Shown here: piece by piece, positions 56,318-64,000 of the stretch | Layout of the letters: each line of letters opens with the position of its first letter | How positions within the stretch are numbered: the first letter of the stretch is position 1 | Assembly (NCBI RefSeq): GCF_913055835.1 | Contig: NZ_CAJXKQ010000007.1 | Coordinates: 62,001 to 126,000, forward strand | Origin: an uncultured Marinobacter sp. | GTDB lineage: Bacteria; Pseudomonadota; Gammaproteobacteria; Pseudomonadales; Oleiphilaceae | Length of the DNA: 64,000 bases | Direction: 5' to 3' | Notes under the pieces: model-generated | Told to the model about the DNA's origin: nothing | The model's database searches: none | What the model saw: only the letters and a program-made list of their open reading frames with translations | Translations under genes and position numbers: made by a program

Positions 56318-56809
56318 ATGACAATGACCGAACCTGTAACCAAGGCATCCAACGAAGAGTTGATCGAACATATCCTGACCCGTTATCACGACACTCACCG
56401 GGACCAGTTACCGGAACTGATTCGGCTTTCCGAGCGGGTGGAAAGGGTGCACGGCGGCCATACCGACTGCCCTGCCGGACTCTCGGCTCATCTTACGCAG
56501 ATGGCCGAGGAGCTGGAGACCCATATGGCTAAAGAAGAGCAGATTCTGTTCCCGATGATCTCCCGCGGCATATCGGGCATGGCGTTGGGTCCAATCTCGG
56601 TTATGCGTGCAGAGCATGAGGGCCACGATTCGGCCCTGATCCACCTCGATGCGCTCACCAATAATCTGAGCCTCCCGGAAGGTGCCTGCAACACCTGGCG
56701 CAGGCTCTATGATCAGATTGCTGTTTTTCGTGAAGACCTGAAGGAGCACATCGCTCTGGAAAACTCCGTGCTGTTTGCGCGCATCGACGGACTGACGGCC
56801 CAGGGTTAA
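56318..56809 (+). CDS. Hemerythrin-domain protein, DnrN/YtfE-like
   Basis: A 163-residue protein that matches the hemerythrin part of the iron-centre repair proteins YtfE, ScdA and DnrN: YHDTHRDQLPELI, HMAKEEQILFPM, MRAEHEGHD and LKEHIALENSVLF supply the di-iron ligands. The N-terminal DUF542 (ScdA_N) domain of full RIC proteins is missing. Being directly after norZ by 60 bases suggests it repairs NO-damaged iron centres. A strong AAGGAG precedes the ATG. Confidence 0.8.
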   Translation: MTMTEPVTKASNEELIEHILTRYHDTHRDQLPELIRLSERVERVHGGHTDCPAGLSAHLTQMAEELETHMAKEEQILFPMISRGISGMALGPISVMRAEHEGHDSALIHLDALTNNLSLPEGACNTWRRLYDQIAVFREDLKEHIALENSVLFARIDGLTAQG

Positions 56810-56865
56810 TGGGCTTACCTCCCGAGGGGTATCGGAATTGGTGATCTGATCTGTAATACTTGGTC

Positions 56866-56871
56866 TATAAT
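56866..56871 (+). promoter_or_regulatory. Possible -10 element of moaA
   Basis: TATAAT is a perfect -10 hexamer 35 bases before the moaA ATG. No convincing -35 is seen at the usual distance. Confidence 0.35.
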
Positions 56872-56906
56872 CAGGCTAAAAAACAATCGGCAACAGGACC
56901 AACCCG

Positions 56907-57899
56907 ATGCCCCAGAGCAAGCTGACAGACCGTTTTGGTCGCACCGTCAACTACGTGCGTCTGTCCGTCACTGACCGGTGTGACTTCCGCTGCGTTTACT
57001 GCATGGCCGAGGACATGACCTTTCTGCCCCGCCAGCAGGTTCTGACTCTTGAGGAAATCGCCCGCGTTGCCCGCAACTTTGTTGATCTGGGTACCGAGAA
57101 AATTCGTCTGACCGGCGGCGAGCCTCTGGTACGCAAGGATATTCTGGAGCTGGTCAAGGAAATCGGCACCTACGGACTGCGCGATTTCGCCATGACCACC
57201 AATGGCAGCCAGCTCACTACCATGGCCGAGCCCCTGCGAAAGGCGGGGATGCATCGCCTGAACATCAGCCTGGATTCCCTGGATGCGGAGAAATTCCGCA
57301 ACATCACCCGCACGGGCAAGCTAAGTCATGTGCTGGACGGCATTGACGCTGCCCGGGAGGCCGGCTTCCGCGGCATCAAGATCAATACCGTGGTGATGAA
57401 AGGCCGCAACGATGAAGAGGTCCCCGAGCTGGTCGAGTTCGCCCGGAAGAAGAACGTGGACATCACCTTTATCGAAGAAATGCCCCTGGGTGAGATTTCC
57501 GAGCATGATCGTGGCCTGGCCCTGTGCACCAGTGAGGAAGTGCGGGACATCATCCGAAAGCACCACGAGCTGGTGCCCGCCACCGAGGATACCGGCGGTC
57601 CTGCGCGTTATTACCGCATGGAAGATAGCAAGACCCGGGTCGGTTTCATTTCACCCCATTCCCACAACTTCTGCTCTACCTGCAATCGGGTGCGGGTGAC
57701 CGTTGAAGGTCGGCTGCTTCTTTGCCTGGGCAACGAGCACTCGGTGGATCTGCGCCGCGTGCTGCGGGGCAATCCGGTGACAGATGACAAGCTGCGGGAG
57801 ACGATTATCAACGCCATGGATCTGAAGCCGGAGCGGCATCACTTCTCCAGCAACGGGGATGTGCAGATTCTTCGCTTCATGAACATGACCGGCGGTTGA
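56907..57899 (+). CDS. moaA: GTP 3',8-cyclase MoaA
   Basis: A 330-residue radical SAM enzyme for the first step of molybdopterin synthesis. The N-terminal cluster motif is CDFRCVYCM (C-x3-C-x2-C) and the C-terminal cluster [11 protein letters not shown] with a later cysteine in LLLCLG; the protein ends in the Gly-Gly tail needed for activity. It stands apart from other moa genes. Its place beside denitrification genes fits a need for molybdenum cofactor in nitrate reductase. Confidence 0.95.
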   Translation: MPQSKLTDRFGRTVNYVRLSVTDRCDFRCVYCMAEDMTFLPRQQVLTLEEIARVARNFVDLGTEKIRLTGGEPLVRKDILELVKEIGTYGLRDFAMTTNGSQLTTMAEPLRKAGMHRLNISLDSLDAEKFRNITRTGKLSHVLDGIDAAREAGFRGIKINTVVMKGRNDEEVPELVEFARKKNVDITFIEEMPLGEISEHDRGLALCTSEEVRDIIRKHHELVPATEDTGGPARYYRMEDSKTRVGFISPHSHNFCSTCNRVRVTVEGRLLLCLGNEHSVDLRRVLRGNPVTDDKLRETIINAMDLKPERHHFSSNGDVQILRFMNMTGG

Positions 57900-57941
57900 A
57901 GTCAGTCTCAGGTCTACCCCAACCTTCCGGCTTGGGGGGTG

Positions 57942-58055
57942 GAGCGAATGTGGAGCGGGTTTCCAAAACACGCTCCTTGCGGCACATCCATGTGGCGCTT
58001 GGGCTCCGCCATCCATGGCTCCGCACAGTTTTGGAAACCCGCTCCACACTCGCTC
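57942..58055. repeat. Variable-stem intergenic hairpin, copy 2
   Basis: Arms 57942-57969 and 58028-58055 pair at 27 of 28 positions (inner end GTTTCCAAAAC). The 58-base loop holds two small hairpins, CACA-TCCA-TGTG and GCCA-TCCA-TGGC. The loop matches that of copy 3 (reverse orientation) at 56 of 58 positions. Only the inner ten bases of the stem are shared with copy 3; the outer stem differs. It lies between the convergent moaA and nosL genes. Confidence 0.8.
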
Positions 58056-58127
58056 ATCAAGCCTTAGCAGTTATAGTCTTCCAGATTTCCCACATCTGCA
58101 GGGCTAAGATCTAATCAGCTGACCTGA

Positions 58128-58664
58128 CTAATGATCCATTCCATCCATGATGTTCATATTCATTCCAGCATTCAGGTTCTTCATCGTTACCTCGCTGAAC
58201 GCCAGCACCTCACCACCATGTGAATTGGCAAAATGATCTGCATCAGCCTGACTGGCAAACGATGCCAGGGTTGGGCCCATGGCGCCCTTTCGGCTGGAAC
58301 CAACGACGTAGAAGGCTTCACGGGCGTCAATTAGAGCGGTGTCGTCCGGGCTTGCCCACTCAGTCTCGGCCATATTATGAACGTACAGGGTGTGATTCCG
58401 GTTAACATTCTCCGGTTGGAGCATCCAGGCGAACATGTCTCGGGTGGAGCAGAACTTGCGGACGTGCTGATCCTTTTCGGTGACGGCTTGCCCCTTTGGG
58501 CCCGGGGAGTTGGTGATCACCATGCCGCAAACGTGGCATTCATCGCCGCTTTCGAAGTGCACGGGTTCAGGTTTGGCCATGGCCTGTTCCTCATTGCCCG
58601 AACAGGCAGTGAGGGTTAAGGCCGCCAGGGCGGCGAAGAGCCATTTCAGTTTGGTTCGATTCAT
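58128..58664 (-). CDS. nosL: Nitrous oxide reductase accessory lipoprotein NosL
   Basis: A 178-residue copper chaperone for NosZ. The signal peptide ends in the lipobox LTAC, and the copper-binding region has DECHVCGMVITNSPGPKGQ and KFCSTRDMFAWML. A His/Met-rich C-terminal tail (MNMNIMDGMDH) may also bind copper. ATG 58664 was chosen, with GGAG upstream; a TTG lies just before it. It is the last gene of the nos operon seen here. Confidence 0.95.
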   Translation of the reverse strand: MNRTKLKWLFAALAALTLTACSGNEEQAMAKPEPVHFESGDECHVCGMVITNSPGPKGQAVTEKDQHVRKFCSTRDMFAWMLQPENVNRNHTLYVHNMAETEWASPDDTALIDAREAFYVVGSSRKGAMGPTLASFASQADADHFANSHGGEVLAFSEVTMKNLNAGMNMNIMDGMDH

Positions 58665-58679
58665 CAATGAGAACTCCGT

Positions 58680-59510
58680 TCAGATTCGACGATTGCGGAA
58701 AAGGAAAAGGGCACCGACCAGCGGGATGGCAAACCAGAGCACCAGGCCAACCCAGAGGCCAGCGGCGCCGATGGGCAGATCAGCACCGAGGCTGAGGACA
58801 CCGCTAAGCTGCGCGCTGTCGCCGAAGGCAACGATATTGAGCAGGCGGTAGATATCCGTGGGATTGAGCATCAACAGCCAGGGCAAGAGTTCCGCGCTGA
58901 ACTGGCCTTCGCTCGCCACGAGGGTACCCAACAGCATCAGGTCGAAAATCAGCACAAAAAAGAACCAGATCGCCAGGGCCAAGCCGGCGGCGATGGGCTT
59001 CTCGCTGACCCGCACACTGATCACGTAGGCAAGGGCAATAAAGCCCCAGCCCAATAGCACGGTAGAGCCAATGAAGCGCAGCATGGCTGCGGCAAGACTG
59101 GCGATTGCAACGTCTTGCACCAGGACAGCAATGGCAACGCCCGCTACGCCGAAACCAATCACGGTGGCTAGCGCGAGGGTCAAACCATGGCCCAGAAACT
59201 TGCCGAGCAGCAGTTGGCTCCGGCTCAGCGGGTAGGTGAGCAGCAACAGCAGGGTTCCCCCCTCTTCCTCGCCAACGATGGCATCGTAGGCCAGCAACAA
59301 TGCGATCAATGGGATCAGGAAGATACCAAGGCTGGCGAGGCTGGCAATGGTGGCCGGTGTGGAGGCATACCCCACCTGGCCGGAGGCGGCGGCGCCAAAC
59401 CAGGCGATGCCCAACGCCAGGGTGGCGAACACCAGGGAAATGGCCATCAGCCAGCGATTGCGAAGGCTGTCGCTGAGCTCTTTACGGGCAATGGTCCAGA
59501 TACTGTTCAT
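58680..59510 (-). CDS. nosY: NosY, ABC permease for nitrous oxide reductase maturation
   Basis: A 276-residue inner membrane protein with about six membrane segments, starting IWTIARKELSDSLRNRWL, the NosY/ABC-2 pattern, with EEGGTLLLLLTYPLSRSQLLLGKFLGHG after the first pair. With NosF and NosD it should form the machinery that supplies sulfur for the CuZ centre of NosZ. Its start overlaps the nosF stop (ATGA). Confidence 0.95.
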   Translation of the reverse strand: MNSIWTIARKELSDSLRNRWLMAISLVFATLALGIAWFGAAASGQVGYASTPATIASLASLGIFLIPLIALLLAYDAIVGEEEGGTLLLLLTYPLSRSQLLLGKFLGHGLTLALATVIGFGVAGVAIAVLVQDVAIASLAAAMLRFIGSTVLLGWGFIALAYVISVRVSEKPIAAGLALAIWFFFVLIFDLMLLGTLVASEGQFSAELLPWLLMLNPTDIYRLLNIVAFGDSAQLSGVLSLGADLPIGAAGLWVGLVLWFAIPLVGALFLFRNRRI

Positions 59511-60439
59511 TGGCTGCCTCCCCTGTGGGCCAGGCCACCCGAGCCGATAAAGTGCACATAGATATCTTCCAGGCTGGGCTGATGAATGCTGATATCGGCC
59601 ACTTCACCCGACCTCATCACGGCATTGAGCAGGGCCATTTTCTCCCTCGGCTGAACGTCCACCCGCAGGCGCCCGCTTTCGGTCTTGATGATCAGGCCAC
59701 TGTTCCCAGACGCCCTGTCGATAACGTGCTCCAGGGCCGAGACACTGTTGGCTGGATCCAGAGACAAGGTTACCGGCATGTTCGCCTGCCGCCTCAGGGC
59801 GGCCAGATCTCCGGCGGCCTTCAGCGCACCATTGGTAAGAATGGCGGCACGATCAATGTAAGGCTCGACACCGGGCAGGACGTGGGAACACAGCACGATG
59901 CCCGTGCCCCCATCACGCAGTTCCCGTAGCAACCGGTACAGGTCTGCCGTGGCGACCGGATCCAGCCCCACGGTAGGCTCATCCAGCATCAGCAGCTTCG
60001 GCTTGCCCAACAGCGCCTGGGCAAGACCAAGACGCTGTCGCATGCCTTTCGAGTAGGTCTTGGTGCGGGCATCCAAGGCATCGCCGAGACCAACCTGTTC
60101 GAGCAGTTGAGGCACCTGGTTCAGGGACGCGCCTTTCAGGCGGGCGAAATGGTTCAGGATCTCCCGACCGGTCAGCTGCGGATAGAACATCACGTTTTCC
60201 GGCAGGTAACCGATGTGCTGGGTTATCTGAGGGTCGCCCGCGTGACCGCCAAGCACGGAAACCGATCCCTGGTTGGGGGTCATTAGCCCCAGGATCAGCT
60301 TGATACAGGTTGTCTTACCAGCCCCGTTATGGCCAAAAAGTCCCAGGATCTCGCCCGGCTCCAGAGTCAGGTCGATCCCCGTCAGGACCGGACTCCTGTC
60401 GTACCGGTAACTCACATTATCAAGGTGAAAACAGCTCAT
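59507..60439 (-). CDS. nosF: NosF, ABC ATPase for nitrous oxide reductase maturation
   Basis: A 310-residue ATPase. Walker A is FGHNGAGKTTCIKL, the signature region is YSKGMRQRLGLAQALLG, and Walker B is LLMLDEPTVGLDP. ATG 60439 overlaps the nosD stop by four bases and gives the usual family start (MSCFHLDNVSYRYD). The longer frame to 60592 would run into nosD. Confidence 0.95.
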   Translation of the reverse strand: MSCFHLDNVSYRYDRSPVLTGIDLTLEPGEILGLFGHNGAGKTTCIKLILGLMTPNQGSVSVLGGHAGDPQITQHIGYLPENVMFYPQLTGREILNHFARLKGASLNQVPQLLEQVGLGDALDARTKTYSKGMRQRLGLAQALLGKPKLLMLDEPTVGLDPVATADLYRLLRELRDGGTGIVLCSHVLPGVEPYIDRAAILTNGALKAAGDLAALRRQANMPVTLSLDPANSVSALEHVIDRASGNSGLIIKTESGRLRVDVQPREKMALLNAVMRSGEVADISIHQPSLEDIYVHFIGSGGLAHRGGSQ

Positions 60440-61704
60440 CGGATCTCCGGTTGAAGCTCTGCGGGCATCCGCATCAAGGGGTGGGAATCGGTCACGCCGG
60501 CGGCCTTGACCACCGGAAACGCATCCTGCACCCAGCGTAGGGTATCCACCGCCGGGCTGAACATCAGAACCTTGGCTTCCGGGTATTTCCACAGCAGCCG
60601 GTCAACGTTGTCGTTAGGCTCGTAGGGCACATCGCCAACGCCATCCTGATTCCGGTCCCAGCCCAGGTAATCACTCCAGAAATTGCCGCTGTTACCTTTC
60701 GACCATTCCTGGGTGCGGGTGGCTACATACTTCACCTGCCGCTGGTTATTCACAAAGGCGTTCCCGAATACCTCGTTATCTTCAGAACCGGCCGTCAGGT
60801 GGATTCCGATATTGCTGTCGGCAAAGACATTGCCTTCAAAGGTGTTGTACAGCGAGTTATAGATAAACACCGCCTTGCCTTCGGCGCCCTCAATGGCAAC
60901 ACCGGCCGTCTGCCCCTGGGACACCCCAGTCACCACATTCCCCCGCAGCTCTGACTGGGTAATGAAATTCATCAGAATGCCGTAGTTCTCATCATTCACC
61001 GACCGGTTGTTGATCACCGTCAGACGCTTGCTCTGCATCAGCGCATAACCAGTTCGGGTGTTACGGGTAACGTTGTTCTCCAGCAGATTGTTCATCGAGT
61101 ACATGTAATGAATGCCATAACGCAGATCCGCCATCTCATTGCCGCGGATCGTATTGTTATTGGCCGTCTCGATATAAATCGCATCCCGGGTCTGACGAAT
61201 GTCATTGCCCTCAACCAGGGCCCCGGTCGTGTTGAACAGATGAATCCCGTTACCCCGGTCATTCGGACGCAGCGAATCATCCCCTCGAATCGTATTATTG
61301 CGAACCGTCACGTCCGGCGTTGCATCGAGCCAAACCCCGAACGCCGGCCCTTGCAAATGGTTGTTCTCCACCACGGCACCGCGAGCCTCCCGAACCACAA
61401 AAATCCCCGCATCCAGCTCGTTCAGGTCTCGGCCCCAGTTGCGAACGGCGCAGCCGGAAAACGTCACACCCTCGGCGACAATATCTACCGCATTTCCCTG
61501 CCCACCCGGATCAATCACCGTCTCGGCATGGCAAGACACAGACACCCCCGGCACCCGGATTGCCAGAGACGAAATCTGCTCAGGGGGAAGCTCAAAGCTC
61601 GCGCCCGGTTCCAGGGCATCAAGCTGTTCTTGCAGGTCCGCGTGTGCGGTCAGCGATAACAGAGCGACTGTCAGGGCCACTCCATAACGCAACAGTGGAT
61701 ACAT
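60436..61704 (-). CDS. nosD: NosD, periplasmic copper-processing beta-helix protein
   Basis: A 422-residue periplasmic protein with a signal peptide (MYPLLRYGVALTVALLSLTAHA) and a right-handed beta-helix made of parallel repeats, seen as recurrent N-N-x-I/V-R-G units (residues about 105-330). It has the NosD C-terminal part with NFWSDYLGWDRNQDGVGD. It works with NosFY in CuZ assembly. The gap to nosZ holds hairpin copy 3. Confidence 0.95.
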   Translation of the reverse strand: MYPLLRYGVALTVALLSLTAHADLQEQLDALEPGASFELPPEQISSLAIRVPGVSVSCHAETVIDPGGQGNAVDIVAEGVTFSGCAVRNWGRDLNELDAGIFVVREARGAVVENNHLQGPAFGVWLDATPDVTVRNNTIRGDDSLRPNDRGNGIHLFNTTGALVEGNDIRQTRDAIYIETANNNTIRGNEMADLRYGIHYMYSMNNLLENNVTRNTRTGYALMQSKRLTVINNRSVNDENYGILMNFITQSELRGNVVTGVSQGQTAGVAIEGAEGKAVFIYNSLYNTFEGNVFADSNIGIHLTAGSEDNEVFGNAFVNNQRQVKYVATRTQEWSKGNSGNFWSDYLGWDRNQDGVGDVPYEPNDNVDRLLWKYPEAKVLMFSPAVDTLRWVQDAFPVVKAAGVTDSHPLMRMPAELQPEIR

Positions 61705-61759
61705 CTATGATTCTCTATAAGTGAAGCAGGTCCGAAGCCACCGCCCTAGGTACGGCAAG

Positions 61760-61867
61760 CCAAGAGGAGAACCCTTTCCAAAACTTTGCGGAGCCATGGA
61801 TGGCGGAGCCCAAGCGCCACAGGGATGTGCCGCAAGGAGCGTGTTTTGGAAAGGGTTCTCCTCTTGG
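61760..61867. repeat. Variable-stem intergenic hairpin, copy 3
   Basis: Arms 61760-61784 and 61843-61867 pair perfectly over 25 bp (inner end CTTTCCAAAAC). The loop is the reverse complement of that of copy 2 with 56 of 58 positions equal. One of the two changes turns a TCCA tetraloop into TCCC and leaves its stem intact. It sits within the nos operon, between nosZ and nosD. Confidence 0.8.
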
Positions 61868-61932
61868 GTTGCTTCTCCGAAGTTGGAAATCACCAGGACT
61901 CCCAAAAGGAGTCCCGGCGAAAGAGAGGCCTA

Positions 61933-63828
61933 TCAGGCCTTCTCTACAATCATGCGACCCCGCATCTCCATATGCAGCGCATGACAGAACCAGTTGCAGT
62001 AGTACCAGTGCACCCCGGGACGATCCGCCTTGAAGGTCACCGAAGCCGTCTGCTGCGGACTGATCTCCATGCTCACACCATGGTTAACCATGCAGAAACC
62101 GTGGGTCACATCCTCAATGGTGTCCAGGTTGGTCACGTACACCGTCACCTCATCACCCTGCTTCACCTTAAACTCAGTCATCCCGTACTGCGGCGCAATC
62201 GAGGTCATGTAAACACGAACCTTGTTGCCATCCCGGATAACCTTGTTGTCAGCTTCCAGAGTAACGCCATCCTTCTTGGCCTGCTCAACGGCAGAGGCAA
62301 AGAACGGATCGTCGCGCTCGTAGATCTTCCGTGTCTTGATCTGATCACGACGGACCAGAATACAGTCGTGAGGCTCAGCGAAGGTCGGGCCATCGTGAAC
62401 CAGCTTCATCTCCTCGCCGGAGATATCGATCAACTGGTCGTTCTCCGCATGCAAAGGACCAACCGGCAGGAACCGGTCCTTGGAGAACTTCGACAGCACC
62501 ACCAGCCACTTGCCGTCAGCATCCCGGGATTCGGTCAGGGACGCGTGGTTGTGGCCCGGCTGGTAATGCACGTCCAGCTTCTGGCGGATGTAGTTCACAT
62601 CCTCGCCGTTGTAGTGCCTGATGGCATCGGCAATGTTCCACTTGGCCACCTGGCTGTCGATAAACAGAGTGGTGTAGGCATTGCCACGGCCGTCAAAGGT
62701 TGTGTGCAGAGGCCCAAGGCCCAGTTCCGGCTCGCCCACCACGGTATCCCGCGGCTCGATCTTGCCATCGAACAGATCGTCCAGCTTGTCGATCGCAATG
62801 ATGGACACGGTCGGTGACAGCTTGCCGTTGGCAATGAAGTATTTGCCGTCCGGAGAGGTATTCAGACCATGGGGGTTCTTCGGAACCGGGATGTAACGGG
62901 TCAGTTCCGAGCCGGCGCGACCGTCTACCACCGGCACCTTGGAATCACCGAGGGTCTTGTAGTTGCCATTCTTGACCGCCTGCTCAATGCGCTCGATGTT
63001 GAATACCACCGCCCAGTCGCGGTCGTTGCGCATGGTGCCAGCCAGATCCAGCGCCTTCTCCGAGTTGTAGCAGGTGGAGCAGGCGTACTTGCCGGTGTAG
63101 TCGGCATCTGTGTTATCCAGGTTGCCGTCCACGATCACCTGGAACGCTACCTCCATGGTTTCCGCGTCTATCGCGTTGAACATGGTGAAGCTGCTTTCAA
63201 GGCTGGTGTCGCTGCCATCGTTCGGATGGGGAATAACATACTCGGCGTTGCAGAACACATACTTGGTCTTGGGCACCTTCTGCAGCCGCAGGCCGTGTAT
63301 GGCCTGGACGTTTGGAATGGTGGTGATCTTGTCACACTTCATGATATCCAGGCGGATACGGGCAACGCGGGTGTTGGCCTTGTCGTTGATGAACAGGTAT
63401 TTGCCGTCGTAACGACCGTCCGTCATGGAAATGTGGGGGTGGTGGGAATCGCCGTTCAGGTGGGTATTGTCATGGCCCAGAACGTCTTTGCTCTCGTTGC
63501 TGATACCCCAGCCCGTGGCAGAATCCACATTGAACACCGGGATACGCATCAGTTCCCGCATGGAGGGTACACCCAGAACCCGCACTTCACCGGAGTGACC
63601 ACCGCTCCAGAAGCCGTAGTACTCATCAAGCTCTCCCGGATGGATCACGTATTTGTTGCGGGCCTCCTCGGCTGCGGCCGCGAATGCCTCACGGGACATC
63701 ACCGCGGTGCCAAGCCCGGTTGCACCGGCGACACCCGCCAGCGCAGCAGCCCCCATGAACCGACGGCGGCTCTGGCCGCTCTCCGGAAGCTCCGGAACGT
63801 CTTTGGTCAGATCATCTCTTCTTTTCAT
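61933..63828 (-). CDS. nosZ: Nitrous oxide reductase NosZ
   Basis: A 631-residue copper enzyme that reduces N2O to N2 in the periplasm. A Tat signal ([16 protein letters not shown]) marks it as clade I. The N-terminal beta-propeller carries the CuZ histidines (for example HDDVH-type segments [15 protein letters not shown] and [11 protein letters not shown]), and the C-terminal cupredoxin domain has the CuA motif [15 protein letters not shown] 63828 is preferred over a TTG nine bases earlier. nosR ends 64 bases upstream. Confidence 0.97.
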   Translation of the reverse strand: MKRRDDLTKDVPELPESGQSRRRFMGAAALAGVAGATGLGTAVMSREAFAAAAEEARNKYVIHPGELDEYYGFWSGGHSGEVRVLGVPSMRELMRIPVFNVDSATGWGISNESKDVLGHDNTHLNGDSHHPHISMTDGRYDGKYLFINDKANTRVARIRLDIMKCDKITTIPNVQAIHGLRLQKVPKTKYVFCNAEYVIPHPNDGSDTSLESSFTMFNAIDAETMEVAFQVIVDGNLDNTDADYTGKYACSTCYNSEKALDLAGTMRNDRDWAVVFNIERIEQAVKNGNYKTLGDSKVPVVDGRAGSELTRYIPVPKNPHGLNTSPDGKYFIANGKLSPTVSIIAIDKLDDLFDGKIEPRDTVVGEPELGLGPLHTTFDGRGNAYTTLFIDSQVAKWNIADAIRHYNGEDVNYIRQKLDVHYQPGHNHASLTESRDADGKWLVVLSKFSKDRFLPVGPLHAENDQLIDISGEEMKLVHDGPTFAEPHDCILVRRDQIKTRKIYERDDPFFASAVEQAKKDGVTLEADNKVIRDGNKVRVYMTSIAPQYGMTEFKVKQGDEVTVYVTNLDTIEDVTHGFCMVNHGVSMEISPQQTASVTFKADRPGVHWYYCNWFCHALHMEMRGRMIVEKA

Positions 63829-63892
63829 AACATCCAACTCCGTTATTGGTAATGGCGGTTTTACTTCTCATGCTTTCTTTTTTTGGGACTAC

Positions 63893-64000
63893 TCAGGACA
63901 CCTGAACCACGGGTATTTCCTCCGGGTGGCCCGGTGCATTATGACCACGGCGCTTACCGCGTCGCTTGACGATCAGCGGCGGGCACTTGTGGTCATCGAA
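63893..64000 (-). CDS. nosR: NosR C-terminal end (partial)
   Basis: The last 35 codons of a gene running off the window edge. The frame contains CPPLIVKRRGKRRGHN and ends PVVQVS before a TGA at 63893-63895, which matches the C-terminus of NosR, the membrane flavoprotein/polyferredoxin that supports nos expression and electron flow to NosZ. Its position directly before nosZ supports this. Nothing can be said of the rest. Confidence 0.75.
   Translation of the reverse strand, partial: FDDHKCPPLIVKRRGKRRGHNAPGHPEEIPVVQVS

Overview
The window looks like chromosomal DNA of a Marinobacter-type marine gammaproteobacterium. This is inferred from a wax ester synthase/DGAT, a fatty acid desaturase island, a denitrification cluster (quinol NO reductase, NsrR, nosZDFYL), a tkt-epd-pgk-fba cluster and dispersed intergenic hairpin repeats. 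No rRNA, tRNA, CRISPR array, insertion sequence or integrase was seen.

Layout. 1-2.6 kb: an acidic DUF5666 lipoprotein and a DUF6502 protein with a likely helix-turn-helix, with three matching TTGGGA-N6-TCCCAA palindromes around them. 2.7-5.6 kb: DUF6435, CbpM/CbpA co-chaperones and an MFS exporter. 5.6-11.1 kb: tkt-epd-pgk-fba on the minus strand. 11.3-16.1 kb: an S-adenosylmethionine cycle locus (SahR-like ArsR-methyltransferase fusion, metK, ahcY, metF) with two ATATCAA-type palindromes. 16.1-16.3 kb: four 36-bp REP-like hairpins. 16.5-18.8 kb: a polar amino acid ABC importer.

19-24.3 kb is accessory in character: DUF3037, DUF6933, a small DNA-binding protein, an ABZJ_00895 membrane protein, and an orphan PAAR/LysM protein with a glycine-rich hydrophobic C-terminus followed by two mutually similar small membrane proteins. 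The last three read as a type VI secretion effector with a duplicated immunity gene.

24.5-35.1 kb: bioA behind a BirA-like operator, rsmE, DUF445, HDOD, YihY/BrkB, an orphan MalE-like protein, a FadL-type porin, a 2-hydroxyacid dehydrogenase and thiopurine methyltransferase. 35.5-42.3 kb: PrkA kinase, YeaH, SpoVR and a PhoD-like phosphatase that apparently starts at CTG. 42.3-47.8 kb: TrpB-like enzyme, TonB receptor, LrgA/LrgB and a BASS-family symporter.

48-52.6 kb is a lipid block: WS/DGAT behind a perfect 20-bp palindrome, then a DesT-like TetR repressor divergent from a ferredoxin reductase and desaturase pair, with three GTGWAC-N4-GTWCAC sites between. 52.6-64 kb is nitrogen-oxide metabolism: NsrR, YbaN, a small membrane protein, an NsrR box, a leader ORF, qNOR, a hemerythrin protein, MoaA, and the nos operon read leftward from the end of nosR at the window edge.

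The least explained signal is a family of three intergenic hairpins (6769-6874, 57942-58055, 61760-61867). Each has a long self-complementary stem whose outer sequence differs between copies, closing a loop with two small hairpins, nearly all with a TCCA tetraloop.
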